Assembly: GCA_020740775.1 (NCBI GenBank)
Contig: JAHEWK010000003.1
Span: 62,001-126,000 of the forward strand
Direction of reading: 5' to 3'
Length of the DNA stretch: 64,000 nt
Origin: Ilyonectria destructans
Lineage: Eukaryota > Ascomycota > Sordariomycetes > Hypocreales > Nectriaceae
Shown here: one piece after another, positions 1 through 9,315 of the stretch
Numbering within the stretch: position 1 is the stretch's first letter
Layout: each line of letters starts with the position of its first letter
Made by a program: the position numbers and the translations under genes
The notes under the pieces: generated by a model
What the model saw: the letters and a program-made list of their open reading frames with translations, nothing else
Told to the model about the DNA's origin: nothing
The model's database searches: none

Positions 1-1287
1 TTGGCCCTGGGCTCTATCCACAGAAGAGCATGCATTGACAAGACATCTACGAACACTCAGAGTGAAGTTGAAAACCTGGAGTCGGCTACCTTACGATATT
101 ATAACACGGCCATCAACTTGCTGAGTGGCTTGCAGTCGGGGGGCTTGCAGTCGGGCGGAAGCAGGGCATCGACCAGAGTGACGCTCACCGCATGTCTAAT
201 GTTTATTATTATCGAATACCTCCGAAAGAACCTAGCGCATGGCCTACTGCATCTTCAACATGGGTTGCAGATACTCGCAACTTATAAGTACAATAACCTG
301 CAGCCTTCATGCGATCCTGTGGACGATTGGCTTGTAGAAGCTTTCAATCGACTAGATGTCCAATCCGAGCTATTTTTCAACATCACAACAGACTGTAAAT
401 CTTACCTGGATACTCGGACAACAAAGGAGCGCGTTGTTACGCTGAGATCATTACACGAAGCGAGGCAGCAACTAGATCTTCTTATATCAGAGGCGTGTCG
501 ACTACAGCGCCAGGGTCGTGTGGTCGAATCCTCAGTCGATGTCAGCCAATTATTCCGGGCCCTCACTATCCAACAACGGATTCAGGGAGACCTCAACTCC
601 TGGCTGCAAGCTTACCGGGCTTGGCGGATAAGTTCGCCCCAGTCCTCACATCAACCGCCGCCTTCGACTAAGGAACAAGTTGCCCCACGTTTACTCTTGA
701 TTTACCACACAATGGCGAGCATTATGACGGCGACGGCTTTATACTCAGGGGATGAGTCAGCCTTTGATCGGTATGACCTACAGTTCGCTTCAATCATCGA
801 TTCGTCGAAGAAGGCTCTTCAGGTGTTCAAACCTGTAACTTCTAGCCGCGGACTATCATATGGCCACTGTACCAAACATTACACCTTCACCAGCGACATG
901 GGTCTTATTCCAGTATTATATTTTACAGCCCTAAAGTGCCGCGACCCGCGGATAAGGAGGGACGCTTTGTCGATGCTTGCAACAGAGACGCGGCAAGAAG
1001 GGATCTGGGAGGGGCCGATAGCAGCCCTTATCGCCGCTGAAGTTATTCGACTTGAGGAAGGCCCGTATCACGAACAAGGCGCATCCCACGATCAAGTGAT
1101 AACCAACAGACGTTGCGATAGTATCCCGTCAAGCTCACCTTTTCATCAGCTATGGAGGGTGTCTGATGTTCGGGTTGAGCTTCCTCAAAGCCCTGAAATA
1201 GAACTAGTGTTTGTTTGCAGACGAAAGTTAGGAGACGGCACTTGGACAGTTGTGGAACGGAGATATAATGGGCTTTATTGGTATTGA
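1..1287 (+). CDS. Zn2Cys6-family fungal transcription factor, C-terminal part (5' end outside window)
   Basis: The frame is open at base 1 and ends at TGA 1285-1287, giving 428 residues. The first visible codons (LALGSIHRR) fit the interior of the fungal regulator middle domain, followed by YYNTAINLL and ACLMFIIIEYLRKN. This pattern is typical of the C-terminal regulatory region of GAL4-type (Zn2Cys6) transcription factors. The DNA-binding zinc cluster should lie upstream of the window. The C-terminal motif TALKCRDPRIRRDALSML and the end FVCRRKL...ERRYNGLYWY recur in the broken copy at 6257-6610, so the two are paralogues. It probably acts in the nucleus as a pathway-specific regulator, and the short-chain dehydrogenase genes downstream are candidate targets by position only. 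I see no intron or break in the visible part. The family assignment is by recognition of the pattern, not by search. Confidence 0.75.
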   Translation: MALGSIHRRACIDKTSTNTQSEVENLESATLRYYNTAINLLSGLQSGGLQSGGSRASTRVTLTACLMFIIIEYLRKNLAHGLLHLQHGLQILATYKYNNLQPSCDPVDDWLVEAFNRLDVQSELFFNITTDCKSYLDTRTTKERVVTLRSLHEARQQLDLLISEACRLQRQGRVVESSVDVSQLFRALTIQQRIQGDLNSWLQAYRAWRISSPQSSHQPPPSTKEQVAPRLLLIYHTMASIMTATALYSGDESAFDRYDLQFASIIDSSKKALQVFKPVTSSRGLSYGHCTKHYTFTSDMGLIPVLYFTALKCRDPRIRRDALSMLATETRQEGIWEGPIAALIAAEVIRLEEGPYHEQGASHDQVITNRRCDSIPSSSPFHQLWRVSDVRVELPQSPEIELVFVCRRKLGDGTWTVVERRYNGLYWY

Positions 1288-2209
1288 GTTGGAACGACTT
1301 GTTTTTTCAGTGGCAGCTGGTTTCTATGCAGAAGCCGTCTTCTAACATAAACAACATGAGGTCAAACAAATAAGCATCTCTTGTGTTCGCAAATTTCCAG
1401 ACATGGGACATCACACCTATGTGCAAGCAAAATATTTCTAGAGCATCTTGAGTTTATTCAGGTCTCCCTCAGAGGCCGAAACGGCCTAAGTTCAGCAAAA
1501 TATCGAGCCGTTGTGATATTTCCTTGGAAATTCGGGTTGTAATTGAATAACGTAATCATTCCAGGCTATCCAGACATTATACTTGGAACAAAGAGGTTTA
1601 ACGACAAGAGCACGGTAGGGGTCTGTAAATACGCTTGAATATCTGCCATGCGCTACCTTCACATCCGTGGGCTATTAACGAAGGCCCGTGTAGGGGAAAG
1701 TCTGGACCCAGATCAAAGTACGCAAACAGACCAGGAAGGTTTCCACGAAACGTTCAATATCATAAATTAGGCAACCGCATTGTCAGGTGTCACAGTAATT
1801 ACTACCAACCTGCGTAGACCGAAGACAGGCCAAGGATAATCCACGTGGAATTCCCGGTCATCATGGGCCTACGCGTAGGAGCACGGTGATATCGTACCTG
1901 AGCGCGCCAAACCCCGGCGCATTGCGGAATTTACGAATTTTCCGATTTAGAGTTCTGCGGAGTTTGAAGCCCCGCCTGGTTTGGCTAGTATTGACACCTA
2001 GACCAGTATTCTGCATGCTGAAGTCCGGGCGTCGCGAGCAAGCAAACGCTGTAGTTAGTGTTTGGCATGTGCGCGCCATATTGTGGCATTATATATAAGG
2101 GGCGAGGCAAGTTCTGCACGCTTATTGCTCAAGAATTCACCTCTCATCTGCCCCTGAACCTACCAAGTCCCTTTGTGCCTTTCTTCCCACTTCGTTTCCA
2201 ACAGCCACC
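1288..2209. other. Intergenic region between regulator and first SDR
   Basis: No coding region is supported. It contains the downstream flank of the regulator gene and the putative promoter of the SDR at 2210, with a TATA element at 2092-2098 and one AAGTCCG half-site at 2021-2027. Confidence 0.5.
2092..2098 (+). promoter_or_regulatory. TATA box upstream of the 2210 SDR
   Basis: TATATAA followed by a GC-rich stretch lies 112 bp upstream of the ATG at 2210, a normal distance for a fungal core promoter with a short leader. It suggests the SDR was, or still is, transcribed despite its internal stop. Confidence 0.5.
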
Positions 2210-3275
2210 ATGTCTACCATGCCCTTCTTCCAACCTTCTATTCAGCCTCTTCCTGCCGACCTGACCTTCTAAGGCCAGACGGTAATCATCACAGGCGCTA
2301 GTTCAGGCCTAGGACTTGAGTTCAGTCGCCAGTTTCTTGTCAGGAATGCTTCAACCCTTGTTCTGGCCGTTCGCAATTTGTCCAAAGGCGAGAAGGCCAA
2401 GGCGGCTCTCTTGGCTGACCCGCACATTCGGAAGTCAAACAGGAGAGTTGACATTCGAGTCATGCAATTCGACGCCGAGTCGTACGAAAGCACGAAGACA
2501 TTTGTGGTGCAGGTCAAACAGGAGATCAAGCAGGTGCATATCTTGATGTTGAACGCGGGCGCCAATGGCGTCGCATACGAACAGACTCAAGATAGCCACG
2601 AGAAGACTGTGCAAGTGAATTACTTGTCTAACGCACTCCTGCTGTTCGAACTTCTACCTCTATTGGAGGAGACAGCCAGACAAACAGGGAACCCGACCCG
2701 AGTATCAGTGACCGGGAGTCGCATGTACGACACCGGTTCGCTCTGCAAACAACCAGCATCCATGATACCACAGCATATTCTCAAATCCCTCGATGACCCG
2801 AAGAGCTTCAAGAGCTTCGGTCGCTACGGAGACTCGAAGCTGCTTGTTTTGTTATTCATTCACCAGTTGGGCAAGCTCTATGGATCTGATAAAGTTATTG
2901 TGAATAACTTTTGCCCTGGCATGGTCGACACGCCCATGACAAAAAACTTGCCTTGGTATCTCCGCATTCCAGTCGCTGCACTGGGCACCTTGAAGAGAGT
3001 CAGGAAGGTGGAACATGGTGGATGGGTTGGCCTAAATGCTGCTGCAGTGGCTGGGCGAGAGTCTCATGGTCAGCTGATCGGCGACACTAAGGTTGAAAAG
3101 TAAGCTCAATTCTTCGAATCTGCTACCGCGAAGCTGTTCCTAACGAATACACAGAATCGATGCGTTCTACAAATCAGACGCTATGAGACTATTGGGAGAG
3201 AAGTTGTGGCAAGACACGATTGAGGAGGTTGCGAGACTAAGCATTGTGCCAGAGTGGACGAAGAAGGGTAATTAA
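2210..3275 (+). pseudogene. Retinol-dehydrogenase-like short-chain dehydrogenase with an in-frame stop
   Basis: Start ATG at 2210 (context CCACCATG) gives MSTMPFFQPS, colinear with the N-terminus of the intact paralogue at 6879-7877. Codon 21 (2270-2272) is TAA, where the paralogue has Val just before GKTVIVTG. The frame then continues without a break through TGASSGLG (NAD(P)-binding), LNAGANG, the active-site RYGDSK and FCPGMVDTPM. An intron at 3100-3154 (GTAAG...ACACAG, CTAAC branch) joins the last exon, which ends at TAA 3273-3275. Without the stop the model has 337 codons including the terminator, the usual length for this SDR group. A later start at the Met at 2378 would lose the cofactor motif, so a functional enzyme from this allele is unlikely. 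A sequencing error or stop readthrough cannot be excluded. Confidence 0.8.
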
Positions 3276-4643
3276 CACACCTGCGTTGTTTTCAAGCGAA
3301 CTATTGCTGTGAAATTCTTACATAGAACAATAATTTTGATATTTTAATGCGTATCCAGTTTATATTAATACGGTTGACTCGACTCATAGATAGTTAAGAT
3401 CAACCAAAGTCGAGTTATTTGTCTATCATAATCCCAAACCAGTCAGATCCCCGCCGTCTCTGAACCCCTCCGGCTGCTCAGCCTTCTCGAGCATTGGTCG
3501 CTACAGGTCACGTTACTTTATGACTCCTGCCACAACTGAACTTACTTGTGTGTGCCGATCTTCCTCAGAGAACGGTAGTCGGAATAGTGATTTCAATAAT
3601 AGTAGCTCGTTAGCCCATGCAATCCATAGAGCTGTAAGGTGGTTGTAAAGGTCTCTGGGTACGAGACAAAAGGATTATAGAGTGTCTCATCGTCTCCGAC
3701 GCCATAGTGTCGGCTAATGCTCGTCCTTGTGCTGTTAGATTAAGGTGGTCTTGAACTGTCAGATTGGCTTTGTCGCTGTCGTTTTCGAGGACGTAATTCA
3801 TAGCCCCGTCGTCTTCGGTTGCTTGCTGACCTAGATCGAGAGTCAGGCTGGGGCATACTGGCAGCCTTGGTCGTGGCAGGAAGAGTGTCGCACGCACGAC
3901 GAGAACATGTTTAAAAGAGTACTTGATTCGACTATGGGAGAGGGAAAGAAGGGTATATTTCAGCAGAAAGGAAAAATCTGCGTTGTGATGCAGATGCCTT
4001 GAAGATGAAGCAGTTGGCGATGTATGATACAGCCTGTGTTCGAGCCTTGGTCTCAGCGGGGGTTCAACACACCACATGTGTGGCCCTGTGACCTTGAAAA
4101 ATACCGTACCTTTTGTGAGGAATCATTCTAAGTAGGCTCGAAATGCGTGAAAGAGGTGTGATTGGCGTAGTAGCTAGCTGGTAAAGAGCTTCTATAGGTC
4201 CCATCGGTCGTCCAGTGGACAGCGAAGCCAGAGGTACAACGGGCGCTGGTGGCAGAATCTCACAACAATAACAAAAAGGGGATGGACCAATCAAAGGCTG
4301 CTAAAAGTCATGCCCGTGTAAGAGTCATGCCCGTGTAGCAATTCTTCATGCCGGTGAAGTAATTGCCGATTTAGATTTTATTACTGGGCTATCTGCGTGT
4401 CTGTTGTCGTCACGCAGGGCTTGCTAGTGAGCTAGTAATGGTGGCTGCACCTACACTTGGAGCTCTGGAGTGCCCAACAAACCTGGGCAGATCAACGAAG
4501 TGCGTAGCGATAAACTACTGGGAATCTCTACTGATAAGTGTATCTCTTCTCTCTATTGCTCGCTCTACACTATTTCTTCCCGTTTCTTCACCAGATTAAG
4601 AAATTCCCAAGACTGGCAACATAAAATTCCTCAAAAGTATGGC
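3276..4643. other. Intergenic region, no supported gene
   Basis: Open frames on the minus strand at 3610-4077 and 4064-4294 have low-complexity composition and no recognisable domain, so I do not call them. A short direct duplication containing GTCATGCCCGTGTA occurs at about 4308-4338. Confidence 0.4.
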
Positions 4644-5557
4644 TCACGACTGGCCGCCCATGAGTCGTGGAAACATGGCCGCGCCCATCTCGTCGGTGCT
4701 GGCGTACACGGCATATTGTTCTTCCTTAATCACTTGGTTCCAGTTGTCCCTGACAGTTTCTACCTTCCATTCCTGGCCAGCAGCCCCCTGGTAACCATGG
4801 ATCTCGGCAATGAAGATTCGAGTCACGATCTTGCCCATGGCACCAATCGTCTCTCCCGTGACCTTGCAGTCTTCGTGGGCTAGCCACACAACCGCAGGAG
4901 CTGCTTCGGCAGCGGGAATGTACTTCTTCATGAGCTCCTGGGCCTGGATGCTGTCGGTGTTTTCCACGATTGTGTCAGTGAAGCCCGCCGTGGCAACTGA
5001 GTTGACCAGGATATTGTGTTCTTTTCCCTCGAGAGCGATAGTCTTGGCAAGACCAACAAGGGCCAGTTTCGCAGCTGCGTAGATGCCCTGCTCTGCTTTG
5101 CCAAAGATCCAATGCGAGGTGATCATGATGACGCGACCGTATCCCTGCTTCTTCATGTAGGGCCATGCCGCTTGGGTGACGTTGAAGCTCCCTCCGACAT
5201 GGACATCAATCATCTCTGAGACGAACGCGTTGGTGGCATCCTCAAAGCTGACTGGCTTGGCAAAGCCGGCGTTGTTGATGACGATATCAACGCGGCCAAA
5301 GGTATCGACGGCCTTCTTCACCAGAGAATCTGCCACACCTCTGTCGGCAACGCTACCGATGTGGACGATGGCCTTGCCGCCGGCGTCAATGATGTCTTTG
5401 GCTGTTTTCTCAGCTGTGGATGGAGTGGTGCTGTTCACGACAACATGGGCGCCGAGCCTGCCAAGTAGGAGGGCATGCTCACGCCCAAGGCCGCAATGGC
5501 GACTCGGTCGTGGAAGCGAAGAGGAACTTGTGACATGGTTTCTGGAAGGAAGGACAT
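4644..5557 (-). pseudogene. MFE-2/(3R)-hydroxyacyl-CoA-dehydrogenase-type SDR, frameshifted in the Rossmann loop
   Basis: From the ATG at 5555-5557 the protein begins MSFLPETMSQVPLRFHDRVAI, the usual start of SDR domains related to peroxisomal multifunctional enzyme type 2. Directly after VAI the frame runs to a nearby stop. The family sequence resumes in another frame as GLGREHALLLGRLGAHVVVN, then INNAGF, the active-site pair Ser and IYAAAK, and a C-terminal tail (TGETIGAMGK, VRDNWNQV) that extends beyond the classical SDR core as in MFE-2-like proteins. The residues VTGAG of the TGxxxGxG motif are missing. The span of 914 nt is two more than a multiple of three, and a 13-nt loss near 5493-5495 explains both the missing motif and the frame change. 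A sequencing error is the main alternative. The gap is too short to be an intron. Confidence 0.75.
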
Positions 5558-6062
5558 GGTAGAGTGCTGATTTGGAGTTGAGTCGATAGTGGATTGAATT
5601 AAGCTGACTGTAGTGCTGTGATCTGATGGCAGATATCTTCGAGGAAGCCCGTCTGTCTTATACTCGAGCTCCCTCATTTCTTTCTTCTCCAGTCCACCAT
5701 ACGAGTCATTCACTTGGGAGTTTGCCAATTAGCTTCGGGTTGACATTAGTCCGGCAGATATCTCCGCTCGCTGTTGTTTGAAGGCGATAGCAGAGGCTGC
5801 CTGGCGGAGAACAATGAAATCTGACGCGTTGTCGTAAAGTCCGCCAGTGGGATGACGTCAGCTACCAGTCCGGCCGCCTTTCTGAACACCCCCATCCCCA
5901 TCCCGGGGACTCGACAAATACCGAGCCAATCAATATGTCCGCTTTCCGAGCGAGCTGCTTATGTGGCACTTCTTTCCAGACAAAGAGCTCAGACGTCGCA
6001 TTTTCTCTCCTCTCCACCGCTCGCTGCATAGGTCATCGCCCGTCACAGTTCACTTCACAGCC
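5558..6062. other. Divergent intergenic region between SDR (-) and regulator remnant (+)
   Basis: Probably the bidirectional promoter of the two broken genes. It contains TAAAGTCCG at 5835-5843, close to the arm of the palindrome at 8096-8118. No other element is recognised. Confidence 0.4.
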
Positions 6063-6610
6063 ATGGATGAGCTCGCTACCGGGCTCGAAAATCCTCCGAC
6101 AGCCCGCAAGAGAATTCAGCGCGTCAAGACGGGCTGCTGCACCTGCAAGTAGTTCATAGGAACTGCTTTTCAACCCTCTTCCGAATCGCCATCCACTGAC
6201 GCTGGGGGTGGTAATAATAGGGCGCGCCACGTCAAGTGTGACGGGCAGCGACCGTCTTGTCGGCGCTGTACACCGCCCTGAAATGCCGCGATCCCGAGGT
6301 GAGACGGGAGGCCCTACCCCTGCTTGCAACAGAGACTCGCCAAGAAGGCATGTGGGATGGGCCAACGACGGCCCTCATCGCCTCTGAAATTATTCGACTG
6401 GAGGAGACCTCGTACTTGAGCAAGGGGAACATAACGACAAAGAGATAAAGAATCCCATGGGGGACACCCTTGCCGAATCTATGGAGAATATCCGATGTCC
6501 AGGTTAGAATCCCCCATCGCTCTGAAAACGAGCTTTTGTTCGTTTGCAGACGAAAGCTAGTAAATGGCACTTGGGAAGTCGTGGAACGGCGACATAATAG
6601 GATCAATTAG
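6063..6610 (+). pseudogene. Internally deleted Zn2Cys6 regulator: zinc cluster joined to a C-terminal remnant
   Basis: Exon 1 starts at ATG 6063 (MDELATGLENPPTARKRIQRVK). A canonical intron at 6149-6220 (GTAGTT...AATAATAG, CTGAC branch) brings together a complete zinc cluster, CCTCKARHVKCDGQRPSCRRC in two halves, with CX2CX6CX6CX2C-type spacing. Immediately after the last Cys the sequence jumps to the C-terminal region shared with the 1-1287 protein (TALKCRDPEVRREALPLL, then FVCRRKL and VVERR), but out of frame. The spliced zinc-cluster frame ends at TGA 6279-6281 and would encode only 48 residues. The usual central region of several hundred residues is absent. The remnant has further stops, including TAG at 6608-6610 where the paralogue has Trp. 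The locus is a deletion pseudogene that could still express a bare DNA-binding peptide. Confidence 0.8.
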
Positions 6611-6878
6611 TATTGAGTTGAGCCTGTGTGCGCTTGAAAGGTACGAGAGAACTAATTGTGTTCGGGATAGCGTCAATGTGTTCCCATAACTAATTCATTT
6701 GTGTGAAGGCAAACACCGCTCGGTAATAGGGGCTGAGATTATTCAAGCTGATGTATCAGTGCAGGGTTGCATTCTATCGATGAAAATAAAATCGAACAAA
6801 AGATGAAAAAGCCTAATGAAAAATTAGATTCCATGGACATCACCATTACCATCCCCAGCTTCCGCCCTCCCTGGCGAC

Positions 6879-7877
6879 TCACGCCGACTTGGCCATCCAA
6901 GCGGGAAGATCTACTAATCCCGCCATCTCATCGATAGTCTCGTTCCACAACATCTTCTGAACCCTCTGTCCCTCCCTGCTTATGATAAATTCCCATGGGT
7001 CTTCTACCACCATATCCCCCAAGAGCCGTCCGTGGCTCTCAGGACCTGCCAGGAACCCCGCATTGAGTGCAATCCATCCTGCCTTGTGCACTGGGCGTCC
7101 GCGGATGGCTTTCAGCGCGCTTGCGGGGATGCGGAGGTACAGGGGGAGATCGTCGCCCATGCTTGTGTCGACGTGGCCCGGGCAGAAGCTATTGATGATG
7201 ACGTTTCCCGGGTTGTAGTGCTTCGCGAGCTCGAGTTGAAAGAGAGCACAGACGAGCTTGCTATCCGCGTAGCGCGTGAACGTAGCCAGTCCGTCGACAG
7301 TGTCAAAGTGCATCAGGACAGCTTCGCCCTTCTTGAGGGGAAGCTTCTTAGCCAGACTCGAATACTCAAGCATTCGACTGCAAGTCCAGGAAGTCCTCGT
7401 CGGCTCTCCCGTCTTGTTTGCCGTTGATTCAAGCGTGGGCAGGAGGGCCACTGTAAGAAGAACGTTCGAGAGATAGTTGACTTGGATGTCCTTCTCATGT
7501 CCCGAACTCGCGAACTCCTTCGCTACCGTGCCAATCCCTGCATTCGCGAGTAGCAGATGCAAGTCTTGAAACTCGGCTTTGAACGCAGAGACGAAGCGCT
7601 TGACGCTCACATAGCTCTCCGCGTCAAGCTGCAAGACTTTGACAGTGGCCTTGGGGTTAGCTGTCTTGATAGCCGGTTCGGAGAGAAGAGATTGCCGGAC
7701 CGTCTCTCCCTTGGACACGTTGCGGACGGCCATGATCAGATTGGAGACCTTGCGAACGAGAAGCTGGCGAGAAATTTCGAGCCCGATGCCTGCTGTTGCA
7801 CCAGTCACAATTACTGTTTTACCGACAAGATTGAGGTCCATGGGCAAAGAGGGCACTGATGGCTGAAAGAAATGCAT
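6879..7877 (-). CDS. Short-chain dehydrogenase/reductase, retinol-dehydrogenase-like (intact)
   Basis: A single 332-residue frame runs from the ATG at 7875-7877 and has no intron. It has the classical SDR features in order: TGATAGIG at residues 25-32 for NAD(P) binding, LLANAGIG, the active-site RYADSK with a Ser (SRM) upstream, and FCPGHVDTSM after the active site. It is the intact paralogue of the stop-containing SDR at 2210-3275, which has a 3' intron that this copy lacks. It is expected to be a soluble or peripherally membrane-attached oxidoreductase acting on an alcohol/ketone pair. The substrate is unknown. It lies tail to tail with the regulator remnant. A TATA element and a CGG-triplet palindrome lie upstream at 8004-8010 and 8096-8118, so control by a zinc-cluster protein is plausible. 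Confidence 0.88.
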   Translation of the reverse strand: MHFFQPSVPSLPMDLNLVGKTVIVTGATAGIGLEISRQLLVRKVSNLIMAVRNVSKGETVRQSLLSEPAIKTANPKATVKVLQLDAESYVSVKRFVSAFKAEFQDLHLLLANAGIGTVAKEFASSGHEKDIQVNYLSNVLLTVALLPTLESTANKTGEPTRTSWTCSRMLEYSSLAKKLPLKKGEAVLMHFDTVDGLATFTRYADSKLVCALFQLELAKHYNPGNVIINSFCPGHVDTSMGDDLPLYLRIPASALKAIRGRPVHKAGWIALNAGFLAGPESHGRLLGDMVVEDPWEFIISREGQRVQKMLWNETIDEMAGLVDLPAWMAKSA

Positions 7878-8003
7878 TGCGTCGGCGGGAGCGTTTCAGA
7901 CTTTGATTGTGTTGCGGGAGAAGAACGATAACGGGATGCCACCTTTGCGTAACAGAGGTGTGTATACATGTTTTAACGCCATCTTTCTGGGCCAAATAAG
8001 ACG

Positions 8004-8010
8004 TTTTATA
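8004..8010 (-). promoter_or_regulatory. TATA box of the 6879-7877 SDR
   Basis: On the minus strand this reads TATAAAA, about 130 bp upstream of the SDR start codon at 7877. The spacing matches that of the TATA element of the paralogue at 2092-2098. Confidence 0.5.
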
Positions 8011-8095
8011 CTTTTCTTTGCAAATGCCGCTCGTGGTTGGCTTGTTTCCAGGATGTGCCCATCTCCCACAGGGCTGTCTCCGCCAGGCTTAACTC

Positions 8096-8118
8096 AAAAG
8101 TCCGCATGTCGGACTTTT
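8096..8118. promoter_or_regulatory. 23-bp palindrome with CCG-N5-CGG core, candidate Zn2Cys6 operator
   Basis: Two perfect 9-base arms, AAAAGTCCG and CGGACTTTT, flank the 5-base spacer CATGT. The inner CCG-N5-CGG is the inverted-triplet arrangement bound by many dimeric fungal zinc-cluster factors. It lies about 220-240 bp upstream of the intact SDR. A further copy of the arm CGGACTTTT is at 8349-8357. Shorter matches lie upstream of the other two SDRs at 2021-2027 and 5835-5843, though such 7-8-mers are also expected by chance in 64 kb. Confidence 0.5.
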
Positions 8119-8439
8119 GTCGCAAGGTAATAACACGAAAGCAAAATTGAGCTAGGAGGTTTCTATAACCGGTGGCGCTGTGTCGTTTCCGATGTTAGGG
8201 GGCTATTCGGCATTCCACCGTGAAAAAGAACTGGAGCCCATAATAGCCAACTCGGAAAGCGTGCGTTTTCATTGGCTCGGGGTTTCGTAGGCTTGCCGCC
8301 CCAATGATTTATTTGCCCGGCTGAGTGGACTAAAACTCTGAGTGTTAGCGGACTTTTGCGGATGCCCCGATATTCCGATGTCTGTATGGCCGTTAAAGCT
8401 TGCTCTCAGTAACAACGGATATACGTACAGATAAATAGA

Positions 8440-8730
8440 AATATGCCTTCTTCCCTAACTTCTTTATATCTATCTATTGCTTTTAACTAAGATTTACTTA
8501 ATAAAGTTAATTTAATTTAAAAAGTAACTATTAAATTTAAATTTATTTTAAAGCTAGTAATTTCAGATATTAATACATTATTAATATCTCTATTATTAAT
8601 AGTATTATTCTTATCTTCTATTCTTTAAATTCTATTATAAAAAGCTCTTTATAATAATTAATATATTATTTTATACTTATAAATTTAAAATAATTTAGTA
8701 ATAGAAAGAGATAAGAATAACACCTAACTT
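8440..8730. repeat. AT-rich island, possibly RIP-degraded sequence
   Basis: A stretch of nearly pure A/T with many TTAA and TATT words and no long open frame interrupts otherwise balanced sequence. It resembles relics produced by repeat-induced point mutation, but I see no recognisable transposon motif. The flanking intervals 8119-8439 and 8731-9315 contain no supported gene. Confidence 0.5.
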
Positions 8731-9315
8731 ATTAACTTACCCTAAAGGAGATACACAGAAAGTCATCGCACAAGCGTCTTAGATGGTCAGCCCAAAGCTG
8801 CACCAGACTACGCGTATGAGGTCGGATCGATCTGAGGCTTATATCTCCTGATAGAGAAGCATCTAATGAGATAGAATATCGGGTCCGTCGCAGGAAAGTC
8901 TGCTGGCAAGGCTTCAATAGGACCTACGGCAGCCCGGTATCAGTGGGATGTAGAAGACAGAGGTTGGACAAGGATCGTAGCGTCGGTCAAAATGGACTCA
9001 AATAAATCTCTCAAAAATAAAGGCAACGAATTAATAGACTTCCGAGTTGCCTCGAGCCCTTCCGGCCTCTCTGACTTCTAGTAAGAATCTCTGATGAAGT
9101 GAAAAACGATACCTTCCTCCCTGTGCAGGCCCTGACCTTCCCTTTTAACCTCATCCGGACCACCCTAGAGACATCACTGCTAGCGACCAGCTAGCCCAAG
9201 AGTCCCTGGTCGCCTGCCACACTACCCTAGACTTATAAGCATAGTGTAGTATACCGATCGTCACATCTATAAATTAAGCCTGGATACCTATAGGTACCTA
9301 TAGTCTGAGTAGTTT

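Noticed and set aside
2378..3103. A 241-residue SDR starting at the Met at 2378 as the real gene
   Set aside because: It would lack the N-terminal TGASSGLG cofactor motif that is present upstream in the same frame, and it also misses the last exon.
3610..4294. Two minus-strand open frames of 155 and 76 residues
   Set aside because: Low-complexity composition, no homology pattern and no splice or promoter context.
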